Positions 21,201 through 33,529 of a stretch of DNA of 64,000 nucleotides are shown piece by piece. Origin of the DNA: Haliaeetus albicilla (taxonomy: Eukaryota; Chordata; Aves; Accipitriformes; Accipitridae); contig NC_091494.1 of assembly GCF_947461875.1 (NCBI RefSeq), positions 38,401,167-38,465,166 of the forward strand, written 5' to 3'. Under the pieces are notes generated by a model, which had not been told where the DNA came from, did not search any database, and saw only the letters and a program-made list of their open reading frames with translations. Both the position numbers and the translations under genes were made by a program. How positions within the stretch are numbered: the stretch's first letter is position 1; every line of letters begins with the position of its first letter.

Positions 21201-23017
21201 ACGCTAGTTCTTGCTGCCTATTACCTGTTCTTTATGACACTTAAAGAGAATATCCAACTGTTATCTATGCAAGCACATCTGTTATGTTGCTAATCAGAGC
21301 TACAGTAGTCATTGGGAAACAGGATTTGATTCAAAACACAGTAAGACTATTAGAAGCCAAATATTCAATGAAGGTTATGTTGTGTATACTATAAAGAGAA
21401 ATTGTGCTATGAAGCTGTTCTGAGAGGCTGGGTCTTGAGATGTTGCTACTATATGCTGGAACACAACCAGAATTGTAGATGAGGTCATCAGCCTTGGGGA
21501 AATGCACTCCTTAGATGCCATTTCTGACACCACATTACAATTTGCTGTGTAAGTGGAAGTGACATTGATGGAAAAGCAGCTGATTGTAAAGAAATCCTGC
21601 AAATGACAGCCATGGCCTGTGGTATTCAATGAAATGTTTCCTCTTGAACTATTTATTCTTAGCAGGCAAATATGGTAGCACCACCACTAGTCATATTTCA
21701 AGTTCAGAAAACTAGATTGGGAGCACGTAAAATATTTATTCCACATAGTGTACGTCAAACAAAGAAGTTGCCAAACATCTCTGATTAAACAAGTATTTTG
21801 ATATACTTGTAAGGAAAACTAGCCCACTGGTACTAGCAGACATGTTCTACCTAGAACTAGAGAAGCAGAGATCAGCAAGGATTAATGCCAGCTACATCCA
21901 CTGGCAATAAAAATTGACCTCCTCCTTGATTCAGCCTTAAAAACTGTACCTTGCCAGTGCAGTTGCCCAGTAAGTGTGTGGCACCTTTTCAGCTCAGTGT
22001 CCTGACTTTAGCACACTTGGGGCACCTCCCAGTTTTCAGATCCTGGATCTCTACTGACAGCATCTCACATCCCAATTCTTCTGTGTTCAGTCCTGTCAAA
22101 TCATCTCCCAGCTGTCAGATCTTTACTCAAAATATTCAGCTGTCTACAGTGACAGCTTCTACAGCCTCTTCAGCTCTCCTATCAGCTCTCTGGCACTCAA
22201 GCTGTCTGTGGCAGTTCTCAGACTTCAGTACTAACTCCCCAAACTGTAGTGTCTATACCTGGAACATTTTTTCTCTTCCCTTTCCTCCTCCTTACAAATT
22301 AATGCAAGAATGACACAGATGTTTATGCTGACAGTTTTGGTCTAAATCTATGTTGCCACTTACTTGCGTGTTTAGACCAAGTTCCTTCTTCCTCCAGCAG
22401 AAGATAAAGGAGAGCCAGTGGAAATTAACTGGATTCCACAAGGCAAAGCGTGACCCCTCTGAGGTGTGGGAATTCTTCCTCTGGTCATGGCAAACAGGAA
22501 TAAGTATTCCTTCTTCTTCCTGCCTCCCCTTCCAATACTAGTGTGACTCCACTTCCCTGTCTGAGACTGTACAGCTGCCCACCTGCACACGGAGGTGAGG
22601 CAGATGGTGCAAGGAGGCACTCAGAGGCAATCTCAGCAAACAAGGTGGGACAGTGACACAGATGTGCTCTGAAGCTTTGAAGAGGTTGAACTCCACTTCA
22701 GAGCAGTGAGACTAACAGTAGCTGATTCCACATAGGTGTGCTTTCCACAACTCTGAGGGGTACCAGCTCACAGATTTTTGAATACTTTGAATAGGTGCCC
22801 CTGAGGGGTGTGCTAAACTCAGTCCCCTGAAGATGAGTTCAAGGGTCCTGAGATAAAAGCTAAACATCCCCACATCTTAAGAATCCTGCTCTAACTAGAC
22901 AACTTCAGAGAAGTTTTCTGATCAAATATTTTGCTTCCCTTTTCTCTTTCAGCTCTCCTCACATCTCTTCATAAATTCTTTGCTTCCCAAAGGTCATATC
23001 TGATCTCTGCACTTTGA

Positions 23018-23034
23018 TTTTTTTTTTTTTTTTT
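23018..23034 (+). repeat. T17 homopolymer
   Basis: Seventeen consecutive T followed by CCAG. It resembles a polypyrimidine-acceptor sequence but no exon follows. Confidence 0.9.
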
Positions 23035-24420
23035 CCAGTCTGGAAAGACCCTTTTGTTCATCAGTAAGGGAACAGGAGAACTCTTCTGTATTTATTGTAA
23101 AACTAAAGGAAGGTCAAGGTGGCAGAGGCTCTGGAACCAGCTCCTTACCTCTCTGTCAGAGGGTGGATATGTAAAGAGCTGTATTGCTAAAGTGGTATGC
23201 GCTGTCACTGTGTTGTTGACCAACAGCTGACTTACAGCCTACAGGGCTGTCAAGTTAGCCTCTTCCTGAACCCTGAATTTGCACATAAAAGGGATGAGAC
23301 TCCGTGCTCAAAGAAACAAAACTTCCTGAGGAGAACACTCCTATTGTTTCCTAGAAAAGAGATTAATTCCACTAGCCTGCTCTAATCATGGGATTTTCAG
23401 GGTTGCTAAGGTCCATATGGACCTCTCTTACTGCAAGAAGCAAATGAATGGATACCATCTCAAATCAAAATCTGCTGCACTTTCATGGTCATCTTAGATG
23501 GACAGCGTTATCAATCGCCTACAGAACATCACTCAGTGATGGATGGTCACCTGTGCTCAGCAACCACAGAGCGAAAGAACTGCTGTCAGAGGCAGTAAGT
23601 ACCTGAGCCTGACTCAGCCAGTGTTCCTTCCTCCTCAAGATGTTGCCCTGTCATTTGTGGTCTGAGGCACAATGCAGGAACCAGAACCATTCCTGGTCTT
23701 CCCTTGGCAGCTCATGGCTGTGGGCTGACAAAGCAGTCCAAAAAACTCTGAGAAAGAAAAGGGACAGAGCGGAGAGATCAAATTAAAACCCAGCCATGAA
23801 GCATAGCAGTTGCGGAAGGCTTTAATGAGGAATCCTGCAAAGGCAGGGACATCCCTTCATTATCAGCTGTGTCTCATTAAAGCGTGGGTGAACAGTGTCT
23901 GTCCTAAGCCAGACTCAGCCATGAGGAGCGCCTCTGCATGACTCTGCCTGGTCAATGGAGTGCAATGGAGCACAGAAAGCTCTGCTTGCCCTCCTTTTCC
24001 TTAACTGCCCCTTAACTCTCTACGCTCTGCTTTTCTGCCTCCTAGCCTGGGCCTCGTCAGACCAGGATCAATGGCTTTTTCTCAGGAAAAACTGTAGTGT
24101 GACTGGTGTCTTGTTTGGGGTGGCGGGGAGGAGGACTGAGGTGTGGAGCAGGGAAGGGACTATGAATGCGTCCGTGACAGCCGGGAAAGGAACCCAGGGG
24201 ATGCCAGGCCTGCTGTCCCCCAGCTGCTGGAGGGGAGCGTGCTCTCCTCCCCATCCTACCCCATTCCCTCCTCCCTGTGGCCATTTTCCTTCCCAGGGAA
24301 ACTCCCCACCGCTGCCGCCCCCAGACTGTCCCCGTCTCCTCTCTCACACCTCTCCCCGCCGCCACACTCCCCTCACGCCCCGCTTCCCGCCGGCCCCGGC
24401 GGCGCCTCTCCCCTCACGGC

Positions 24421-24436
24421 GGCGCCCCCTAGCGGC
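24421..24436 (-). promoter_or_regulatory. CTCF-like motif upstream of RAB11FIP4
   Basis: The minus strand reads GCCGCTAGGGGGCGCC. It fits the known CTCF core CCASYAGRKGGCR at all but one position (G for A at position 3). It lies about 0.28 kb upstream of the start codon. Confidence 0.5.
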
Positions 24437-24649
24437 GGCCCCGCCCCTGCCGAGCGCGGATTCCCACCTCCCTCTCCCTCGCCATCCTCCAGCTCTGCCC
24501 TATTGTTCTCCCTTCCCTCGCTCCCTCCCTCCGCCCGGGGCTCGCGTCCTCCCTCCGCTCTCCTCCATCCCTCCCTCCTCCTTCTCGCTGTCCCTCCCGC
24601 CCCGCTCTCCGGAGCTGATGTCACGCACCCGCTGAAGGCGCGGGCGATC

Positions 24650-24700
24650 ATGGCTGCTGCTGCTGCTGCCGCCGCGGCCGTGCCGCCGGCCTCCAGCTAA
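24650..24700 (+). CDS. upstream ORF, 16-residue alanine-rich peptide
   Basis: ATG in strong context (ATCATGG, A at -3 and G at +4) opens a 17-codon frame: methionine, nine alanines from GCT/GCC/GCG codons, then VPPASS and TAA. The last A of TAA is the first A of an ATG in the main RAB11FIP4 frame (TAATG). If the mRNA starts upstream, most scanning ribosomes would translate this first, so it could limit RAB11FIP4 output or feed it by reinitiation. Whether the peptide itself is made or matters is unknown. Confidence 0.45.
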   Translation: MAAAAAAAAAVPPASS

Positions 24701-24843
24701 TGCCCGCGATGGAGCCGGCGAGCCTGCTGCGGTTCCTGCGGAAGCTCAAGGAGGTTTTCGACGTGTGCGACGAGGATGCGGACGGCTTCATCCGGGTGGA
24801 GCACTTCGTCGCCCTGGGGCTGCAGTTCGGCCAAGGGGATGAG
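24700..24843 (+). CDS. RAB11FIP4: Rab11 family-interacting protein 4, first coding exon
   Basis: RAB11FIP4 is a class II Rab11 effector that also binds Arf GTPases; it works in recycling-endosome traffic and cytokinesis. Only its N-terminus is here: 48 codons ending GGATGAG|GTGAGT. The stretch LLRFLRKLKEVFDVCDEDAD then GFIRVEHFVALGLQFGQGDE matches human FIP4 (LREVFEVCGRDPDGFLRVE, LGLRFGQGEE) far better than FIP3. It contains an EF-hand-like loop DEDADGFIRVEH (24-35): D1, D3, D5, G6 and I8 are canonical but position 12 is His where Glu is usual. The start is ambiguous: ATG 24700 (weak context) or ATG 24709 (GCGATGG, strong); the latter is likelier. The next exon, expected to encode a VEKLVKYLDP-like sequence, was not found, so the rest lies to the right. 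Confidence 0.9.
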
Positions 24844-27800
24844 GTGAGTGGGGCGACCCCCGGTCCCGCCCGGCCCGGCCCGGCCCGGCTCGGCTCGGCC
24901 GGCTGGCCCGGACCCCGGCAGCCGCGCAACTTTCACCTGCCGCTCCCGCTATGCGAGGAGCGGGCCATGGCTCTGCCTGGCCAGAGCCCGCCAGGACCAC
25001 CCGGACTGCCCCCCCCCTCCCCCCGTCGCCCACCTTCCCTCATCGCGGCCCCGATTCACCCCGTCCCTTAGGGCGCCCCCGACTTCGGCCCTCAGGGCGG
25101 CCGAGACCCTCTCCTCTCAGGGCGGCTCGGACTCCTCCCGCCCCTCTGGGGGGTCCCAGAGCCCTCCCCATGGCGGCCTGGAGCCCCCTTCCCTCAGGGC
25201 TATCCATTCGCCTTGCCCCTTTCCCACAGAGTTCTCTCCAAAGACAGCCCAGATCCCTCCTTCCCTCAGGGGGTCCCGGAGCCTCCCCCTTCCCTCAGGG
25301 CAGCCCAGACCCCCCGGGCTGACCTGGCTCCCAGTCCCCCGGAGTGGAGGGGCCGGTCCCTCTGCAGCCCTCCTCCCCCCGGCCGTCCCTGCGCCGGGAG
25401 TGCTCGGGGGTCGCCGTGCCTTTCGGGGAGGTGTATTTATTCAGGTGACAGCAGGGCTTTTCTCCGTCCTGGCTGAGCTGCGTCCTTACCGGGGTCCCAG
25501 GCTTCGTGGGGTATTGGGAGCAGAGCCCTGGGCTGAGGGAGCCGCAGGCGGGCGCCGGCCGGAGCTGCCCGGCCTGCCCCCGGGCAGGGGAAGCGCTGCG
25601 GTGTCTGAACAGTCAGGGAAGCACCAGCCCAGGTGGACCCTAAAACCTCCAGGTGATCGGTTGGGAAGGGAGGACTCCATCCAGCCCTTCAGTGACACAG
25701 CGTAAATCTGAAGTCGCGCCACTGGCCTCGCTGGAGCAGTTGCGTCAGTGGGACCACTGAAAATCCATTACATCAGTGTGAATGGGAGTGGGATTCGGGC
25801 CAGTGTCCATGAGGGTAATGACATGCGTTTGGTTTGAAACAGTTCCCTTAAGTGATTCAATCAAGAGCTGCAGCTCCAATGAAATTAACCAGCAAGAAAT
25901 GAGAACTCTCAGGATATTGCGCTTAACTGTTCAATGCTTCACAATATGCCCCAGCAGTTTTGGGTGCCGGGGAGGGCAATTGGAGTTGGGACTAGGATAG
26001 GATTCAGAAAACAATAAAATCATAGTTTATAAAGGGATGCCAAAGAGGCAGCAAAACCAGAGTGAATTCACAGTAATTGTTGGAGCAAATTACTTATTTT
26101 TGGCTTACTGCTGGTAATGAAACACAGCTTGTGAATGAAATCAGAAGACCAGGAGACAGAAGGCTTATTGCTTGCAGATAGTTACAGGTCTGTTAAACAT
26201 TTTCTTAATGAGAAGATGGAGTTTCTGGGTTTAACCAGCAAAATAAGGAGGAGAAATGAGTAATAGTAGAGCACTTTATTGATTTCTGGTTTTATTTGTC
26301 TCTTGGTAAGTTGCATAATTTTATATAAACTAATAGAAGTATTTTTAAATCCTTCCCGCTGTATATGCTGCATCAGAATTGCTTTTTGCACTACTGCATT
26401 TATTTGGAGGCAGATCAGTGGCTTTCTCTTGCAGCATTGAGGAAGGCTGGTCAAATTCCACTGGCTGTTTTGCAGCAGAATGGCATTGATGATCATAACA
26501 ATCCTTTTTGGTCTTAGAAATCTCTAAGGTTGTGAGAGGGGAGCAGGTCTGTAAGATACAAAGGAGGATTCAGGTGGTGATCTCATAAGCTTAGAGTGAA
26601 TTGGAGTATATTAGTCTGAAAATATTTAAATGGAATGAAAGGAAGAGAAAACTGAAATCTCAACAATGATGGCAGTAGAAAAGGACCACTTGTCAGTGGT
26701 AGTATCTAGGTTTCAGGATGGGCTGGCTTACTGGGCAGGCATGGGAGAGATTACCAGTCACGAGAAATGCATCCTTTGTATTTTGTTCAGTTGTAACTGG
26801 TAGTGTTCGATAAGATATTTGCAAAATTGGGACAGAGAAGTCTTATCTATATATCTATCAGCGTGACAATATAACTTATTCTGGTTTGCTTCCCTGTGTC
26901 TATTGTAGTCCTTAGCTAGCAGTCCCTTGACTTCAAAGGAGCATGTGTCAGCTGAGTAGAAGGGATTTGTAAATCACCAATAAAGGCTTGCTAGGGAAAT
27001 ACAGAATCAATTTTTCCAAGTGCAGATTTACTGTAGAACAACCACTGTAGGTGAGCTAGTCTGGTTTTAAGTCTTACTACAAATTAAATTTATGTGTAAT
27101 GAATCACAGTTGATGTTTGGAGATGGTGAGAATCTATTCTCCCATATAGCACAGTGCTTTCAACCTTGCATCTGCAGGAACTTAATAAGCTCTGTGTGGG
27201 AATGCATCTCATGAAATTAAACTGAGGAGATACTGCTAGAGAGCAGTTCCCTTTAACACATTAGAACATTACTGTCACTGAAAATTAATTCTACTTTTGA
27301 ACATGCTACACTTCTTGGGCCTGATCCACCTCAGCTGCCTTTGCATTCAGAAGAAATCTTTCCATTGGTGTCAATGAAAGATTGATTTGCCCTCATGTGT
27401 AAGTTATTTGCTGTTTCTGATTACGTAATTCGTCTGGCCACAGGAAGGATCCTATTTTGTAGCATTGAGGCCTAAATAATTCTGACTCTTACCAACAGCA
27501 GCCGTGGGTCCTGTTTATGAAATGAGAAAGCATCTGTCCCTTCAGTTGTGCCAACCTGATAAACACAGCTTTCCACCTCTTCTCCACCTCCTCTGAGCTA
27601 CCGCCATCCAAAGTTCGGAGTCTATAAATTCTTAATACTAACTTCAGTAGGGCTTGTGGCTTGGACTGTGTAGGGCATTTAGCATTTTCTGGTTTTTCTT
27701 TTTCTTTCCATTTCCTTTTTCTTTCTTCTTTGTGTGTGTGTGCACGCATGTAGTCAACACGCTGAAATTTATCATTCCTGAAAGATAACAACTCTCTGAA

Positions 27801-28166
27801 AACTGCCCCAAGGCAAAATGTTGCAGCAAGGCAGCAGCTTCCTGTTCAAGCAAAGCAGTCCTTACCTCCACAGTCAAAATTATAAATTTCAACATTTCTG
27901 ATTAACTTTTTTACTATTTTACTTTTAGTGGGCTTCTGAGGCTTCTGCTTCTAATATCTTGATGTTTTTTTTTTCTTCTTTGAGACCACACCGTAACTAC
28001 TGTACCTCATTCCATTCTGCCTTTCCCACGTACGCTGAAATCTTCTTCTTGCCATGCAGTCATTAGGAGTCCACTGCAGCAGAATACCGATTGCCTCAGA
28101 GCGGCTGTGTAGGTTTGGCTGTGGAAGCACTTCTAGCAAGTTTGCTTGCAAACTTTTTCTTTGCCT
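24844..28166 (+). other. RAB11FIP4 intron 1, proximal part
   Basis: The first 0.8 kb is CpG island; the rest is AT-rich. Two short stretches (25745-25805 and 27317-27395) resemble low-copy ancient sauropsid repeat text with near-palindromic phrases such as GGCCTGATCC and CATTGGTGTCAATG. A short TG repeat sits at about 27731-27743. No exon is recognised. Confidence 0.65.
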
Positions 28167-28762
28167 TGTGCTGGTTTTGGCTGGGGTAGAGTTAATTTTT
28201 TTCATAGTAGCTAATATGGGGCTATGTTTTGGATTTGTGCTGGAAACAGTGTTGGTAATTCAGGGATGTTTAGTTATTGCTGAGCAGTGCTTACACAGAG
28301 CCAAGGCCTTTTCTGTCTCTCACCCCACCCCACCAGCGAGCAGGCTGGGGGGGCACAAGGAGTTGGGAGGGGACACAGCCGGGACAGCTGACCCCAACTG
28401 ACCCAGAGGATATTCCAGACCATACAACATCATGCTCAGCATATAGAGCTGGGGGAAGAAGAAGGAAGGGGGGGGATGTTCAGAGTTATGGCATTTTGTC
28501 TTCCCAAGTAACCGTTACACGTGATGGAGCCCTGCTGTCCTGGAGATGGCTGAACACCTGCCTGCCCATGGGAAGTGCTGAATGAATTCCTCGTTTCGCT
28601 TTGCTTGTGTGCACGGCTTTTGCTTTACTTATTAAACTGTCTTTATCTCAACCCATGAGTTTTCTCACTTTTACTCCTCTGATTCTCTCCCCCATCCCAC
28701 TGGGGGGGAGTGAGTGAGCAGCTGTGTGGGGCTTCGTTGCTGGCTGGGGTTAAACCACGGCA
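28167..28762 (+). mobile_element. solo LTR of an avian endogenous retrovirus
   Basis: A 596-bp block starts TGTGCTGGTT and ends AACCACGGCA, giving TG...CA termini with an imperfect inverted repeat. It closely matches an LTR I recall from many neoavian genomes; I cannot give a family name with certainty (ERVL- or ERVK-type). Internally there is a TATA-like ATATAGA (28441-28447) and a polyadenylation signal ATTAAA (28631-28636), both reading plus. No gag, pol or env sequence flanks it, so it is a solo LTR. Flanking pentamers (TGCCT left, GCCCT right) are not an exact target duplication. The 102-codon frame inside (28277-28585) is incidental. Confidence 0.85.
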
Positions 28763-31700
28763 GCCCTACAAGGCATGTGGTTCAACTAGAGGAAGAAATT
28801 ACTTGGCCATGTTAATTTGGTAGAGCCAGGAGCAGAGTCGTGTCTCTAAATTCCTGCTCTGGTGCCTGAATTAAGAGCAGACCAGGCTAGCTGCCGAGCA
28901 CTGCTTGCCCATACAAATAGTTGTGGAACTTATGCTTTTAAGCAGTTTGGCATTTTGGTCTCTGTTCATCCCATCTGATTGTAGGCATTTAACTGAGTTG
29001 TCCAAGTTAATCTTTCTCCATGGTCATTGATGAGCAATTGAACACTCAGAGCGTGTAACAGGACCCAAGGATGAAATAAATCCTTCAGAGGTGCTTCTTT
29101 ATCTCCACTGACAACGGAAACTCCTAGCCGAGACTTTGGGTTCAGTGCTTAAAAATAGCAGGCTTGGGCCTTGCTTTCCTGTTGAATAGTCTGTTTGCCG
29201 TTTGTGGAGAAATCTGAAGAAAGACGTGAAACGCTGTTTCCAAAGCGACTTGACTGGATGGCATGTACTCACTAGCTGAAGAAACACTTCACGTAACATT
29301 GAAAAATGCCAAGAGTCGCTCGCCATCTGGTTTCCTTTCGCTGGGAAGATAGTTGCACTAGCAGGCGAGTGTCTAGGAGCATTGTGAGTGACATGTTCAG
29401 CAAGCCCCAGTTCTGGCAGTGGATTGTGTGAATGTGTATTTCAGGATAGTGCCAGTTGATGTTTCATTATGCCAGATTCTATTTAAACTCTACGTTCAGT
29501 TTTCAGCAACAAGTGAAACATGCTGAACATGTTGACAACTTCTTTTTGAGATACGTAATCACCTTTTGGAGGTATGCAAACCATACAGGTGCTTAGACAG
29601 TAATCTTTGTCATGGTAGGATCAACAAATGCTCATCAACTTGAAGCAGTGTCATACCTGAGAGGGAACTTGAGCAGCTAATAAAATCTATAGGCCATTAT
29701 CAATTATTCTTATGAGTGGACAGTAATTCACTTAAAGGTAATGGTTTACTAGTGGTGTAGAACAGAAGTAGCTGAAAACAAGTTCACATATTTTATGTGA
29801 ACAAATGAAACTTCCTGGCCAAAATAAACTACTGAAATAAGGACATGTTTGTTGCTAATTTTAGTTGCTTCCATTTCATGAATATCCCCATTCTGGGCTG
29901 AAGTTAAAGGCATCAGGTAGATTGTGGCTGCTGGCTGAGTTTAATGACAGTCCTGATACTCCATTTTGACTTGTTCTCAGATGTCTCCCAGGGACATCTG
30001 ATGGAGTCATGCTCTAAACACAGCCCTTCTATTGTAACCACTCTGTAACTAGCTTGCCCTGTAAAGAACAGGAGTGTAATTTCACTGCGTGACAACATGG
30101 AGTCTTTCTGAATGGTCTGAGTGAATTTCAGGCTCCTAGCCATAGTGTTGCAATTCAGAGTTGCACCTGGAAATTAATGGAATCGCTGCAAATTCACATC
30201 AGTGTGCATGATGACAGAGACTAGTTCATACCTTCTTGATAATGTGTAGTATGCTCTGGACTTACCTGCAGCCATGAGAAAAAGAGACTTTGGCACTGAG
30301 ACATTGAAAGAAAAGTATTAGGGTGTTACCAAGCAATACTGCCATTCTCTTAATGGAGGCAGAAGAGAGTTATGACTTCTTTCTTCTCTGCTTTTACTGG
30401 AAATAATTACTGAAAGAGAAAATAAAATATCTGCCTAGATGTAACGAGGATGCAAGGAGCACTCCTATGTGATAGTGTTCTCTAGGTAACAGCAAGGCTG
30501 ACACACCTTTAAACTCCTTAAAACTGTATTTGCTAATGACCCAGATATTTCATATCATTTACAGTGACTTGGAAAAAATGCAGTTCTGAAACGGCACAGT
30601 GGAGTACTTGGTTTATGGATCAGTCAAGATACAGTCACTGTAGCCTTCCTAATTCAATACAAACCAGCAGTGAATATGTTTAAAATAGCCTTTCGGTATA
30701 TCCTGAAACTAAGCACGTATTTCTAAACAGCTGACATAAAGCAAGCTTAGTACTTACTGTTAATCAAACATTTTCTGAAGCACTGTTCTGAAGGGAGAAG
30801 CTGTAGGTTTGCTGTGCACTCATGAGTTTAATTTGTTATGTAATATGTTTGCATTTCAAAGGTGAGAGCTCTGAGGGGGTTGTATGTATAGTTAAGAATT
30901 GATTGTTTCTGTGTTTTGCAATACAAGTCAGTGATCTGAAATAGTAAGTTCTTAATGCCTAAAGGAAAGGCAAACAATTTTGATAGCAATTCTTGATATT
31001 TAAATAACTGTGTTTTATAACCATCTCACTGTTTGCATTTAGTACAGGTACAGTGATATTGTGTTGTCTTATCATTGAATGCAAAAGTAATGAAAAAAGT
31101 TAGCATATGGATCAAGCATAGAAGACAGTACTGCATCTTTTGTGTACAGTATGGAAGGTAGGATATGGTACTGGTGAAGCTAAAACATTCAGCTGCCTAG
31201 CAAGACCAGGTATTTTTTATGTAAATTTTTCTCCCTCTTCCCTCCTCTCCATGCCTGATTCAATCCATGCTGTTAAAATGTAAAATTGGTATTCTTTGTC
31301 TGTGACATGGCTGCGTGTTCTCCAGAAATTTGCTCTTGCAAATCCTAGGGAGGATTTCAGATTTTTAGCACATACTGATTTTATTCCTCTAATACGATTA
31401 AGCTTTGAAAAGTGACTTATACAAAATTGCTGCAAGGGAGGCTAAGTCTTTGATGGGGAACAAGCCACTGCCATATAGTATTTGTGGGGGTGATCCCAAT
31501 ACAAAATATTTCTTAGTTTCTAAATTGCATTGTTACCTATAGTTTAGCACAACTGACTTGTGCTTGCCAGCAGTGCTTTTACAGCAACAAAGTGGAAGAA
31601 AATCAATTGCCTTATAAAGTTTAGACAAGTAAATGTGATTGTTTTTATTCTCTGTGTAGCTGACAATATAATTTTCTATTCATTTTATCTGATTTTAATG

Positions 31701-33529
31701 CTAATATTCACAAACATTTTAAAATTCCTGATTTGATTTTTTTAATCAGACTGCTCAAGAGCTAGAGATGAAGTTCTAACAGTTCTTAAAATATGCAGTA
31801 TTTTGGGAGATACACGTGATCTCAGACCTAGATACTTGCATAGGGTGGTGAATAAATACCCATCTGTGCGCTGAACGTAGTTAAGTCAGTCCAGGGTGTG
31901 ATTAAGCACGTGAATGATAAAGGAGAGAGTCAGACACGATCACTAGTACTATAACATATGGTTTTACAACAGCAGTGTAAATGTAAACAAAGCACTGTGT
32001 AATACATCTCAGTTCCTTTTTACTCAAGGTATCATTGAAGGGCCTCACTTGGAGAGAATGCAAGTGTTCTTATAGAACTATGAATGCTGTTTTCACATTT
32101 TGTGTGCAGTTTAAAACCAAAAATAGTAGGGCTCCTTCCTAAGCCTTGCATCCGTTTCAGTTCCATAGTATGTTCAGCCCCAGAGTGAGTGACAGGAGTG
32201 AACTGTGGGGTCAAAATACTGCAAGGGAGACAGGTTCAGTGCACAGGGCACCTGGAAAAATTACAGTGTACTCTTCAGATTTTAAAGCTGCTTTGACAAT
32301 TTAGTTTGGGTATAGTGTTGTGGTTTTAGGGGGCCAAGTGAAAAGCTTAGAAATGGTAGAGACTTTTCTGTGTTAGGTTTCCCGAAAGTAGAAGGAAAGG
32401 TACTGGAATTGTCTGTTCTGCAGTGGAGAGGCTGTTGGCCTGGTGGAATGAGAGGTGTCAACCAAACCAATTTCTTCCCCTAGAGTGGTGTCAGTTTTAA
32501 AATTACCTACGTTTTGATTCTCAAATACGTGTCTTCTCAAGTGTTCCATAACATCACATTGCACATGCACCTGCATTGTCAAACTTCTTTTTTTCCCCTC
32601 TCGGTTCAGGGCTGCTCTTTGGAGAACAGAGCCATTCCCTGCTGCCCCATTGCAGGCTCTGTCACACTGGCCTCCAACAGAGAAGCAGGGTCATGGTACA
32701 GCACTCCTGCAAACAGCCCTTGGATAGGAAGCTTGCAAGGAGCCCTTTTCTATAAGGGATCTTCAGCCTGTGGCAGTGGTTTGTGATGTTCCAAACTGGG
32801 GCACATTTCTGGTACACCTGCTGCAAATTTGCTGATAAAGCGTGCTTCACATTTTTCCACATATGTGTGGGTCATTCTGGACATCCTCAATGCCTGGTTT
32901 ATTGTGAAGATTTGCAATGGGATGGTGAAGACACTCTGGTGTTGTTTCCACCACCTCTTGATGAACTGATCCTCCTCCCCAGTGGTATCCAGATGGCTTT
33001 TGGAACATGGGATATTCTTTTCCAGTGACACTTCTGTTGTTATGATAAAAAACCCCAAACAAATGTGCGGATACAAACAGCTTTGTCCGTATGTTTGCAT
33101 GGTATTAATAGATTGGAGAAACTGTCCTAAAATATTGGTGATTTCACTGTTTTTGTAGCAAGAGACTATACAATCAGTTGAACATATTTTACCCAATTAA
33201 ACCATATGATGTATATGTTAGGATACAGTAGCTAACAGCCGTTCAGAAAGTGAAATGCCACAGAGATGTCAACACATATGTAATTGTTGGCACTTACCCT
33301 TTTGTCCCTGTGCAATAGTATATTCTGTCACCATAAAGTAGTACAGAATCATATGGTAATGGCACTAAGGCCACCTTTCTCAGCGTTGTTAGCCATTGGG
33401 AACAGTAGAAAGCTGTAGGACTTTCATTAGAATTTTGTTGCAGGAGTATCTTATGTGCCAAATTGGTGTGGTATTGTGTCAAAATACAATAGAGTCTGCT
33501 GAGAAGAGGGTTAAAGGCAGCTGTGGAAG

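Larger units (their letters stand above)
15301..24349. other. intergenic region between SCPEP1 and RAB11FIP4
   Basis: About 9 kb without a recognisable exon on either strand. The open frames here are short and do not resemble known proteins. Simple tracts include T-rich 19667-19700, C12 at 18192-18203 and T17 at 23018-23034. A hAT-like remnant is listed separately. Confidence 0.7.
24350..25620 (+). promoter_or_regulatory. RAB11FIP4 CpG-island promoter
   Basis: Composition changes sharply to CpG- and pyrimidine-rich sequence around the first exon and stays so for about 0.8 kb into intron 1. It contains GC-rich boxes, a CTCF-like site (24421-24436), and TGATGTCA (24616-24623), one base from a CRE. 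There is no TATA box. Long open frames on both strands follow from GC content. Confidence 0.75.

Noticed and set aside
22030..22270. Degenerate repeats of CAGCTGTCAGATC-like words
   Set aside because: The words recur irregularly without a fixed unit length, so a tandem repeat cannot be supported.
23018..23038. T17-CCAG as a splice acceptor
   Set aside because: No open exon with a plausible donor follows it.
24143..25705. Long frames (up to 285 codons) around RAB11FIP4 exon 1
   Set aside because: Pro/Ser/Arg-rich translations of CpG-island DNA with no domain; only the 24700-24843 frame matches a known protein and ends at a good donor.
28277..28585. 102-codon open frame inside the LTR
   Set aside because: It lies across the LTR's regulatory region; LTRs of this type carry no gene.
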